53,899 nt of DNA, from positions 1 to 53,899 of the forward strand of contig CAYOIT010000007.1 of NCBI GenBank assembly GCA_964404035.1, read 5' to 3'. Shown in pieces: positions 33,007-40,599 of the stretch. The position numbers and the translations under genes are program-made. The notes beneath the pieces were generated by a model. It was not told the DNA's origin. It did not search any database and saw nothing but the letters and a program-made list of their open reading frames with translations. How positions within the stretch are numbered: the first letter of the stretch is position 1; each line of letters opens with the position of its first letter. The DNA comes from CAMBRF01 sp964404035. GTDB lineage: Bacteria > Verrucomicrobiota > Kiritimatiellia > CAIKKV01 > CAITUY01.

Positions 33007-36000
33007 GTGTGTGGCCAGAATGATGGGAAATCTGGTACCCTTGAGGTATCAGGGCCGGGCAGAGTGGACGTCAGCTTGGTAGGGCGAAGGGAAGAACGAG
33101 ACTTGGATACGAAAACAGAGCAGGGAACCGACGGCACCACGGTAAACGCCGGAAAGGGAACGCGGCGTTCAGGATTGTTTTCCAAAGCTTCCCGGCGGCC
33201 GCAGTGGCTCCCGGGGCGCCGTGCTGGCTTTCTGTTTGCCGCCGTCATGGCCCTCGGCGGGGCCGTCACCTGGCAGGTGGCACGGCATGCCGAGAAGGAA
33301 CTGCGGGCAAGGTTGATCATAGAATCCGACCTTGTCGCGAAGGCCGTGAACGTCCGTCAGGTCTTGAGTCTGGCCGGGGCGGCGTCGGACGTGGGCACCG
33401 CGGACTACGAGCAGCTCAAGGATCAACTCATGCTGGTAGGTTCCGCCAACCCCGCCTGCCGGTTCCTCTACCTGGTGGGGCGGCGACCCGATGGGGCGAT
33501 CTTTTTCCTGGTGGACTCCGAACCGCCGGATTCGAAGGACTGCTCGCCTCCAGGCCAGCTCTATACCGAGGTTCCCGCGGCGTTTGAGCGTGTTTTTGCG
33601 ACCGGCAAGCCAGCCACGGAAGGGCCTTATTCCGACCGGTGGGGCAGGTGGGTCAGCGGTGTGGTCCCGGTCTTCGATCCGCGGACGCGGAAGCTCATTG
33701 CCGTGCTTGGCATGGATGTGGACGCGCGCCGCTGGCAGTGGGCCATGGCGGCTCGCTACAGTGTACCGGCCTTGGTCACCTTGTTTATCCTTCTCCTGCT
33801 GGTGGCCTCTTTTCTGACCAGGCGTCGTGCCGCTCTGGAGCATCAGCGCCTGGCGGTGGCTGAAGCCAGGTACCGCACCCTGTTCGAGAGTTCTCCCGAT
33901 GCCGTCATGACGGTGGAACCACCCTCGTGGCTGTTCACTTCCGTCAACCCGGCAACGGTGGCCATGTTCCGGGCGAAGGACGCGCAGGAGTTGATCTGCC
34001 GCGGTCCGGGTTCCCTGTCTCCCTTGCGTCAAGCCGATGGACGACTCTCCACCGACATGGCCCGGGAGATGATTGAGACCGCCCTGCGTGACGGCTCCTG
34101 TGCCTTCGAGTGGACCCATCAACGGATCGACGGCACGGAGTTTCCCGCCACCGTCCTGCTGACCCGGATGGAGTCGGCCGGGAAGACGATCCTCCAGGCC
34201 AACGTCACGGATATCACCGCGTCCAAGCGGGCTGAGGAGGAACGGTTGAGCATCCTCCATCGGCAACAGGGCATCAACGAGCTTCAACATGCGCTTCTGG
34301 CACCGGCCCCGCTCGACGTTAAACTCAAGATCGCCACGGATGGAATCGTCAAGATCTTTGAGGCGGATTGCTGCCGGATCTGGCTGCTCCAGCCCGGCGA
34401 TCGGTGTGAACAAGGCTGTATCCATGCCCGGGTACAGGACGGGCCGCACGCCTGCCGTTCACGCGGCCGGTGCCTGCATCTGATGGCCAGTTCGGGTCAT
34501 CATCACCACAGTGACGTCCAGGGCGACAGCCGCGTTCCCGTCGACGGCTACGTGATTGGACGCATCGCGTCAGGCCAGGAGCCTCATTTCTTTACCAATG
34601 ACGTCTCCCGCGATCCGGGCATTCTCGATCACGAATGGGCGCGCGTCCGCGGCCTGGTGTCGTTTGCGGGTTACAGGATCCAGGTGCCGGGCGGCGAAAC
34701 GCAAGGGGTCCTGGCGGTCGCGGCGGCGCACCCCCTTTCGGAAGGGGAAGACGCCAAGCTGGACGGTTTGAGCAGTTCGGTGTCGCTCGTGGTCGAACAG
34801 GCCGCTGTTGAGGAGGGGTTGCGCCGGGCGATGGAGACCCTGGAACAAACCAATGTTCAGCTTCAGGCGTCGATCAAGCGGGCGGACCAGATGACGCTCG
34901 AAGCCCAGACCGCGAATTCCGCCAAGAGCCAGTTCCTGGCCAATATGAGCCACGAAATCCGGACGCCCATGAACGGGGTGATCGGGATGACCGGCCTGCT
35001 GATGGCCACTGATCTGTCCGCGGAACAGCGCCGCTACGCCGAGACCGTGCGATCGAGCGGTGACGCGCTATTGGGTGTCATCAGCGACATTCTCGACTTT
35101 TCCAAGATCGATGCGGACAAGCTGGAACTGGAGACGCTGGATTTCGACCTGCGCGCCACATTGGAAGATACGGCCGAACTGCTGGCGGTGCGCGCCCATG
35201 AGAAGCAGATCGAGTTCATCAGCCATATCGCCCCCGAGGTGCCGACGTTTCTGCGAGGCGATCCCGGTCGACTGCGTCAGATCCTGGTCAATCTGGGCGG
35301 CAATGCCATCAAGTTCACGGCCCGGGGGGAAGTGGAGATGGAGGTTACGGTGGCGTCCGAAACCGACGACTGGATCACCGCCCGCTTCGAGGTGCGGGAT
35401 ACGGGCATCGGCATCCCGCGTGACAAACTCGGCATCCTCTTCACTCCTTTTCAGCAGGTGGATGCGTCGACCACGCGGCGTTACGGCGGGTCGGGGCTGG
35501 GATTGGCCATTTCCCGCCGTCTCGCGGAATTGATGGGCGGTGAGATTGGCGTCGAGAGCGAGGAAAACAAGGGCTCAACCTTCTGGTTCACTGCCCGATT
35601 CGGCAAGCAACCCCGGCGCCATCCGGGTGACGCGGCGGTGTTCGCGGATATCCGCGGGGCGTATGTGCTGCTGGTGGATGACAATGCCACCAACCGGCAG
35701 GTTTTGTCCGAGCAACTGGCCTCCTGGGGCGTCCGCCACGCCATGGTCGAGAGTGCGGCGCAGGCTTTGGTTCAGTTACGCGCGGCTCGCAAAGCCCACG
35801 ATCCTTTCCGCCTGGTCATCACGGACATGCAGATGCCGGATACGGACGGGGAATCCCTGGGCCGGACCATCAAGGGCGACCCGGCCTTGCGTGACACGCT
35901 TCTGGTGATGATGACGTCCCAAGGCATGCGGGGCGATGCCAAGCGGTTCGAAGCCATAGGGTTTGCCGCCTATCTGACCAAGCCGGTGAAGCAGTCCCAA

Positions 36001-36936
36001 CTGCACGACTGCCTGGCGACGGTGCTCGGGGGCTCACCGGCTTCGGTCAAAGCGCCGGAAGCCGTTTCGCTGGTGACGAGGCACTCGCTCAGCGACTCCC
36101 GACGGCGCCATGCGAGCATCTTACTCGCCGAGGACAATCCCATCAATCAGCAGGTGGCTCTGCGTATCCTGGAGAAGATGGGGTTCAATGCCGTTGCCGT
36201 AACCGACGGGCAGGCCGCCGTCCGCGCGCTGGAACGCCACCCTTACGATCTCGTGTTCATGGATGTCCAGATGCCGGTGCTCGATGGTCTTGAGGCGACC
36301 CGGCAGATCCGCAAGGGAGAGGTGGGCCACGTTCCCATCATCGCCATGACCGCTCATGCCATGAAGGGTGATCGCGAACGGTGCCTGGCGGCCGGGATGG
36401 ATGATTACCTTTCCAAGCCGATTCTGCCGCAGGCCCTGTCGGATATGCTTGGGAAATGGTTGGTCCCGGGCGACCTTGCGCCGCTGACGGGTGACGCGGC
36501 CGGCCTGGCCCGAAGGGTGGGGGTGGCGACGGCGAACGTCGGCGCCGGGGGCGACGACGCCAGCGGCCGGCTTCCGGCCCCTGTGCTTTTCGACCGTCAG
36601 GCTTTCCTCGCCCGGCTCATGGGTGACGAAGCCCTGGTCAAGGAGATTGCCGCGGAATTTCTGAACGACATGCCCGCCCAGCTGGAAAAGCTCAGGAGGC
36701 ACGTGGCCCTGGGAGATGCGGATCTGGCGGGTCGCCAGGCGCATTCCATCAAGGGCGCGACGGCTAACGTGGGGGGAATGGCTTTGAGCGCCGTGGCCTC
36801 TGAGATGGAGCAGGCTGCGAAAGCCGGGCGGTTGGAGGCGATTGCCGCGCTCATGCCTGAACTGGAGCGACAGTTCGGTCTCCTCAAGGAAGCCATGGAG
36901 CGCAGGGAGGGGGAAGGACCATCATGCGTATCCTGA
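33007..36936 (+). CDS. Hybrid sensor histidine kinase with PAS, GAF, two REC and an HPt domain
   Basis: This 1309-residue signalling protein has TM1 near 73-91, a sensor region of about 165 residues outside the membrane, TM2 near 253-270, PAS (about 285-410), GAF (about 425-600), HisKA with His649 in MSHEIRTPMNG, HATPase_c (about 755-880), REC1 with Asp940 (ITDMQMPDTDG), REC2 with Asp1086 (FMDVQMPVLDG), and HPt with His1246 (AHSIKGATANVGG). All four phospho-acceptors are present, so a complete internal His-Asp-His-Asp relay is possible. The GAF region holds a cysteine/histidine-rich patch (HACRSRGRC, then SSGHHHHSD). The start is uncertain: GTG at 33007 gives the longest reading, but no ATG occurs before TM1, and a TTG near 33103 (just after GGGAAGAACGAGAC) is plausible. 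It overlaps the next gene by 13 bases. Confidence 0.9.
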   Translation: MCGQNDGKSGTLEVSGPGRVDVSLVGRREERDLDTKTEQGTDGTTVNAGKGTRRSGLFSKASRRPQWLPGRRAGFLFAAVMALGGAVTWQVARHAEKELRARLIIESDLVAKAVNVRQVLSLAGAASDVGTADYEQLKDQLMLVGSANPACRFLYLVGRRPDGAIFFLVDSEPPDSKDCSPPGQLYTEVPAAFERVFATGKPATEGPYSDRWGRWVSGVVPVFDPRTRKLIAVLGMDVDARRWQWAMAARYSVPALVTLFILLLLVASFLTRRRAALEHQRLAVAEARYRTLFESSPDAVMTVEPPSWLFTSVNPATVAMFRAKDAQELICRGPGSLSPLRQADGRLSTDMAREMIETALRDGSCAFEWTHQRIDGTEFPATVLLTRMESAGKTILQANVTDITASKRAEEERLSILHRQQGINELQHALLAPAPLDVKLKIATDGIVKIFEADCCRIWLLQPGDRCEQGCIHARVQDGPHACRSRGRCLHLMASSGHHHHSDVQGDSRVPVDGYVIGRIASGQEPHFFTNDVSRDPGILDHEWARVRGLVSFAGYRIQVPGGETQGVLAVAAAHPLSEGEDAKLDGLSSSVSLVVEQAAVEEGLRRAMETLEQTNVQLQASIKRADQMTLEAQTANSAKSQFLANMSHEIRTPMNGVIGMTGLLMATDLSAEQRRYAETVRSSGDALLGVISDILDFSKIDADKLELETLDFDLRATLEDTAELLAVRAHEKQIEFISHIAPEVPTFLRGDPGRLRQILVNLGGNAIKFTARGEVEMEVTVASETDDWITARFEVRDTGIGIPRDKLGILFTPFQQVDASTTRRYGGSGLGLAISRRLAELMGGEIGVESEENKGSTFWFTARFGKQPRRHPGDAAVFADIRGAYVLLVDDNATNRQVLSEQLASWGVRHAMVESAAQALVQLRAARKAHDPFRLVITDMQMPDTDGESLGRTIKGDPALRDTLLVMMTSQGMRGDAKRFEAIGFAAYLTKPVKQSQLHDCLATVLGGSPASVKAPEAVSLVTRHSLSDSRRRHASILLAEDNPINQQVALRILEKMGFNAVAVTDGQAAVRALERHPYDLVFMDVQMPVLDGLEATRQIRKGEVGHVPIIAMTAHAMKGDRERCLAAGMDDYLSKPILPQALSDMLGKWLVPGDLAPLTGDAAGLARRVGVATANVGAGGDDASGRLPAPVLFDRQAFLARLMGDEALVKEIAAEFLNDMPAQLEKLRRHVALGDADLAGRQAHSIKGATANVGGMALSAVASEMEQAAKAGRLEAIAALMPELERQFGLLKEAMERREGEGPSCVS

Positions 36937-37862
36937 TCGCCGAAGATGATATCACGTCACGCCATATCCTGAGCGCGATCCTGAGGAAATGGGGGTTCGA
37001 TCCCGTCGTTACCGAGGACGGCAATGCGGCCTGGGCGGCCCTACAGCGGGCCGATGCGCCCAGACTCGTGCTGCTCGACCGGAACATGCCGGGGCTCGAC
37101 GGCGTGGAGGTCTGCCGCCGTCTTCGGAAAGTCGAGTCCTCCAATCCGCCCTATGTCATCCTTCTGACCGCCCAGGGGGCCAAGGACGATATTGTTCAAG
37201 GGCTGGATGCCGGCGCCAACGATTACGTTACCAAGCCCTATGACAACGACGAATTGCAGGCCCGGATCAGGGTGGGGCAACGCATGCTGGACCTTCAGAC
37301 CCGTCTGCTGGAAGCGCGCGATGCCTTGGCGCATCAGGCCATGCACGATCCGCTGACCGGCCTCTTTAACCGGCGCGCCATTCTGGACAAGCTTGTGCAG
37401 GAGATCTCGCGCGCGAAGCGGGACGAGGGCACGCTGAGTATCGGGATGATCGATATCGACCATTTCAAGACCATCAACGACACCTATGGGCACCAGGTCG
37501 GCGACGAGGTGTTGACCGTCTTTGCCGGGCGGGTTCAAGCCCATCTGAGAGACTACGACTGCATCGGTCGTCATGGCGGTGAGGAGTTCCTCGTGATCGC
37601 CCCGGTGGCGGCCACGCCGGTGGACGGGAGCCTGTACGAACGGTTGCGGGCGACCGTGGCGGATACGCCCATTGAGACCAGGGCGGGACCCATCCCCGTC
37701 ACTGTCAGCATCGGGGTGGCCAGGGGGACGGGGCAGAGCACGGTCGATGCCTTGCTGGCGGCCGCCGACGTCGCACTCTATCAGGCGAAAGACGCCGGCC
37801 GCAATCGCGTGGTCTGCGAGGCTGTCCCGCGTGGCGACAACGGTTCCTGCCGAACGTTGTAG
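36924..37862 (+). CDS. Response regulator with diguanylate cyclase (GGDEF) domain
   Basis: This 312-residue protein has an N-terminal REC domain with phospho-acceptor Asp52 (LVLLDRNMPG) and the lysine of VTKPY (near 104). The GGDEF domain reads GRHGGEEFLV (core 218-222), with an intact inhibitory-site motif RDYD (209-212) five residues upstream, so product feedback by c-di-GMP is likely. It should make c-di-GMP when phosphorylated, presumably by the overlapping hybrid kinase (13-base overlap). The TAG stop lies inside the GTAG that opens the repeat at 37860, so the C-terminus may have been trimmed; the core is complete. Confidence 0.92.
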   Translation: MRILIAEDDITSRHILSAILRKWGFDPVVTEDGNAAWAALQRADAPRLVLLDRNMPGLDGVEVCRRLRKVESSNPPYVILLTAQGAKDDIVQGLDAGANDYVTKPYDNDELQARIRVGQRMLDLQTRLLEARDALAHQAMHDPLTGLFNRRAILDKLVQEISRAKRDEGTLSIGMIDIDHFKTINDTYGHQVGDEVLTVFAGRVQAHLRDYDCIGRHGGEEFLVIAPVAATPVDGSLYERLRATVADTPIETRAGPIPVTVSIGVARGTGQSTVDALLAAADVALYQAKDAGRNRVVCEAVPRGDNGSCRTL

Positions 37863-37869
37863 CCCCAGC

Positions 37870-37891
37870 GTGGCACGGGTTTCCAACCCGT
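37870..37891. repeat. Second palindromic repeat type, copy 2
   Basis: These 22 nt are the exact reverse complement of 89-110: ACGGGTT-TCC-AACCCGT with a GGC/GCC extension (one-base bulge). The unit may start at 37859 with GTAG, which supplies the stop codon of the diguanylate cyclase gene. Confidence 0.65.
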
Positions 37892-37906
37892 TGCCCAGAT
37901 ACGGCC

Positions 37907-38392
37907 GTGTTCCTTATCGCAGGAATCGGATGGTTCTCGAGTCGGTCTGTGCTCACGCACGAGACGACTGTGCTCATCGAGAGCGAACTGCAGTTCGTGG
38001 CTTTCGAGCGAACCAACATCAACGAGCTGGTCAGACTGGATGGAGTCAGTCGAGAGAGTCTGCTCGCGCTCTGGAATGAGGGCAGGGCGGTGTTAGTTGC
38101 CGCTCCGCATGTGGTGTCGCGCTCTGGGACGGAATCAGTCGTCATGGCGCAGTGGATGTCTCCTAGCGGAGGGGAGAGTGACCTGGAGGTGAAATCCGAT
38201 CTGTTCAATGCCAACACATCTTTGTCTTTCGGAAAGCGTGTACTTCTTGTGGGCGGGGGTCCCATGAAAGATGACAGACAAGTATTGTACGTGTTCGCCA
38301 CAGCATGGCGCGTGAGTCGTGATGGGAAGCGGTATCCTGAGGCGACCGTCGAACCACCTCACGCTGGCGACGTGAGTACCCGTGCCAGATGA
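37907..38392 (+). pseudogene. Probable remnant of a secretin-like or pilus-associated protein gene
   Basis: The frame is open for 161 residues from a GTG with no clear ribosome binding site, and stays open through the repeat upstream. Within it, VLIESELQFVAFERT, then VLVAAPHVVSRSGTESVV and VLYVFATAWRV recall the pattern (IEAEFVEV... LSAPRVVTRSGQ...) in secretin-like proteins of PVC bacteria. This resemblance is by eye and unproven. The composition looks less GC-rich than the flanks. It lacks an N-terminal domain, so I read it as a truncated or decaying gene; a short real gene is the alternative. Bases 38393-38522 hold nothing recognisable. Confidence 0.4.
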
Positions 38393-38522
38393 GCGACGTT
38401 CGCCGATGAAAATGAAGAATCCATGGCAAGAGTTTCGGGATGATCCGGCAGGGTTCAGCAGAAGTTTCCTGATCCATCCGAACTCACGCGCGTCCCGCGC
38501 GGCTCGGCCTTGAGGACAGGGC

Positions 38523-38551
38523 TTGCTCCTGCCCCTCCGGCATGGCATAAT
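38523..38551 (+). promoter_or_regulatory. Candidate promoter of the atp operon
   Basis: TTGCTC (38523-38528), a 17-bp spacer, and CATAAT (38546-38551) lie 25 bases before the atpB start. The -10 matches 5 of 6 and the spacing is optimal; the -35 is weak (3 of 6). Confidence 0.5.
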
Positions 38552-38575
38552 TTACTCCCGAAAGCGGGCGCATGC

Positions 38576-39316
38576 ATGGGCGAGCTAGAAACCAGTGTGG
38601 TTATTCCCATTCCGAGGATTTTCGGCATCGATCTCAGCGTCACCAACGAGGTGGTGCTGGTGTGGATGGCCGGGTTGATCACCCTGATGGTGTTGCTGCC
38701 GGTTTGCCGGCGCCGCGCACCGATCGCCCAGGGGCTCTATCAGAACCTGATGGAAGGGCTGATCGAGTTCGTGGAGCGCGAGGCCGTTGTTGAGGGCCTG
38801 GGCAGTGCGGGGCCGGTTTGGGCGCCTTTCCTGCTGACGATGTTCTTTTTCATCCTGTGCGCCAATTTGCTGGGCCTGGTGCCGGTGCCGGGGGTGTTCC
38901 AGGCGGTGACCTCGAACATCAACGTGACGGCCGCCCTGGCCCTGATCGTCTTCCTGCTGACCCTCTGGCTGAAGATCCGCCAGCGCGGCGTCCTTGGCTT
39001 TCTGCGCGGGTTTCTGCCGCAGGGAGTGCCCTGGTGGATGGCGGCCCTCGTGGTGCCGATCGAAGTGGTGAGCTGGCTGGCCCGGCCGCTGTCGCTGGCG
39101 GTCCGGTTGTTCGCCAATATGATGGCGGGGCACGCCCTGATCTTTGTGTTCATCGGCATGGCGATGGGGTCGGCGTGGCTGCTCAAGCCCATCCCGCTGA
39201 TCGGCGCGATCGTCATGGATGTGTTCGAAGTGTTTGTGTCGTTCATCCAGGCGTTCATCTTTACGATGCTTGCCGGGATTTATATCAAGGACGCCATCGA
39301 GGACGAGGCGCACTAA
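38576..39316 (+). CDS. atpB: F0F1 ATP synthase subunit a
   Basis: This 246-residue inner-membrane stator subunit carries the two proton half-channels. The essential arginine is R177 in PLSLAVRLFANMMAGH (E. coli R210). Five to six TM helices are evident, and the C-terminus includes VFEVFVSFIQAFIFTMLAGIYI in pieces typical of the family. The start is placed at the ATG at 38576 (MGELETSVVIPIPRI); an upstream ATG at 38510 would add 22 unsupported residues. It is the first gene of atpB-E-F-H; atpE follows after 15 bases. Confidence 0.94.
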   Translation: MGELETSVVIPIPRIFGIDLSVTNEVVLVWMAGLITLMVLLPVCRRRAPIAQGLYQNLMEGLIEFVEREAVVEGLGSAGPVWAPFLLTMFFFILCANLLGLVPVPGVFQAVTSNINVTAALALIVFLLTLWLKIRQRGVLGFLRGFLPQGVPWWMAALVVPIEVVSWLARPLSLAVRLFANMMAGHALIFVFIGMAMGSAWLLKPIPLIGAIVMDVFEVFVSFIQAFIFTMLAGIYIKDAIEDEAH

Positions 39317-39331
39317 GGGAGGAAGGGACCT

Positions 39332-39568
39332 ATGACACCACAAGGAATGGCCTGGCTGGGAGCCGGTATCGGCATTGGACTGGCGGCGCTGGGGACAGGG
39401 ATCGGGATCGGGATCCTTGTGGGCAAGACGGTGGAGGCGGTGGCCCGTCAGCCCGAGTTGCGCGGCACGCTACAGCGGCTGATGATTCTGGGGATCGCCT
39501 TCGTGGAGGCCTTGTGTCTCTATGCCCTGGTGATCTCCATCATGTTGATCGGCAAGGGAGCGGAATGA
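39332..39568 (+). CDS. atpE: F0F1 ATP synthase subunit c
   Basis: This 78-residue hairpin forms the rotor ring. Two TM helices flank the polar loop RQPEL (39-43). The ion-binding carboxylate is Glu59 in GIAFVEALCLYALV. It is followed by alanine rather than Ser or Thr, and helix 1 lacks a clear glutamine partner, so proton rather than sodium coupling is favoured. GGAGG-like sequence precedes the start. It is followed by atpF one base after its stop. Confidence 0.96.
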   Translation: MTPQGMAWLGAGIGIGLAALGTGIGIGILVGKTVEAVARQPELRGTLQRLMILGIAFVEALCLYALVISIMLIGKGAE

Positions 39569-39569
39569 G

Positions 39570-40076
39570 ATGAAGCTTGGGCTCGATGTACGGCTGCTGG
39601 TGTGGACGATGGTGACGTTTGGCGGCCTGATGGCCATCCTGGCCAAATTCGCCTTCAAGCCCCTGCAGCGTCTGCTCGCCGAACGCGAAAAAGGGATTCG
39701 CGATTCGCTCGGCGAGGCGCAGCGGGTTCGCGACGAGGCGGAGACCCTCCGGCGCGAGGGCCAGGCTCACCTTCAGGAGACCCGTGAGGCGGCCCGGAAG
39801 ATGATCGAGGAAAGCCGCAAGGTTACCTCCGATCTGCAGGCCGAAGGGCGCAAGCAGGCGCGCGAGGAAGCCGAGGCGATGATCCGGCGGGCACGCGAGG
39901 AGATCGATCACGAGGTCAGCAAAAGCATCGATGAACTGCGCGGCACGGTGGCCAACCTCTCGCTTCACGTCGCCCGCGATTTCATCAAGGAAAACCTGGA
40001 CACGGCGCGGCACGGGCAGTTGGTGGACGACTATGTGCGGCAGCTAAAGGCGGAGCATGACAAACCAACCCCCTGA
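39570..40076 (+). CDS. atpF: F0F1 ATP synthase subunit b
   Basis: This 168-residue peripheral-stalk subunit has one N-terminal TM helix (about 8-26, LLVWTMVTFGGLMAILAKF). A long, highly charged coiled coil follows, from about 30 to 160 (FKPLQRLLAEREKGIRDSL onward), that binds delta and the F1 head. The start is ATG at 39570, one base after the atpE stop, and it overlaps atpH by 20 bases. The length matches the family. Confidence 0.94.
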   Translation: MKLGLDVRLLVWTMVTFGGLMAILAKFAFKPLQRLLAEREKGIRDSLGEAQRVRDEAETLRREGQAHLQETREAARKMIEESRKVTSDLQAEGRKQAREEAEAMIRRAREEIDHEVSKSIDELRGTVANLSLHVARDFIKENLDTARHGQLVDDYVRQLKAEHDKPTP

Positions 40077-40599
40077 CCTCCTGGCTTATGCCACGTCGCT
40101 CCATGAATTGGGCCGTGCCACCGGGGAAACGCCTGAGCTGGAACACGAAGTGGCCGGCGTGCTTGACCTGCTGGACAGAAAGAGTGAAATCTGCGACTTT
40201 CTGGCGAACCCGATGGTCGCGAACGAGGGCAAGGCATCGGCTCTGGACTCCCTGCTGAAGGGGAAGATCCGGCCCGCGCTGATGCATTTCATCCTGATCC
40301 TGGTCGAGCAGGGGAACTGGGTTCATTTCAGGGAGATCGCGGAGGCGTTTTTCGTGATCGCGGGAACGCGCACAGCGCATACGGCGGCGGAGCTTACCTC
40401 GGCGGTGCCCTTGGCCGCCGAGCAGGTTGAGGCGATTGAGGCGGCCATGAGTGCGCGGTTGAATCGCGCGGTCAAGTTTCACGTCCGGGTGGATCCGCGC
40501 GTGATTGGCGGAGTGTCGGCGAGGGTGGGGGATATCATTATCGATGGGACAGTGGCCCATCGGTTGGAACAATTGCGGGAGGCTTTGGCGAAGGTATGA
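40057..40599 (+). CDS. atpH: F0F1 ATP synthase subunit delta
   Basis: This 180-residue stalk subunit has an N-terminal helical domain (LLAYATSLHELGRATGETP, then a four-to-six-helix bundle) and a C-terminal region with DPRVIGGVSARVGDIIIDGT, the conserved family motif. In most bacteria atpA, atpG, atpD and atpC follow; here the next gene is a protease, with an ATGA overlap at 40596, so the F1 genes must be elsewhere if the enzyme is complete. Confidence 0.92.
   Translation: MTNQPPDLLAYATSLHELGRATGETPELEHEVAGVLDLLDRKSEICDFLANPMVANEGKASALDSLLKGKIRPALMHFILILVEQGNWVHFREIAEAFFVIAGTRTAHTAAELTSAVPLAAEQVEAIEAAMSARLNRAVKFHVRVDPRVIGGVSARVGDIIIDGTVAHRLEQLREALAKV

Noticed and set aside
33080..33095. GTAGGGCG-like string before the kinase TM1 that resembles a REP head
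   Set aside because: No palindrome follows it, so it is likely chance in a GC-rich sequence.
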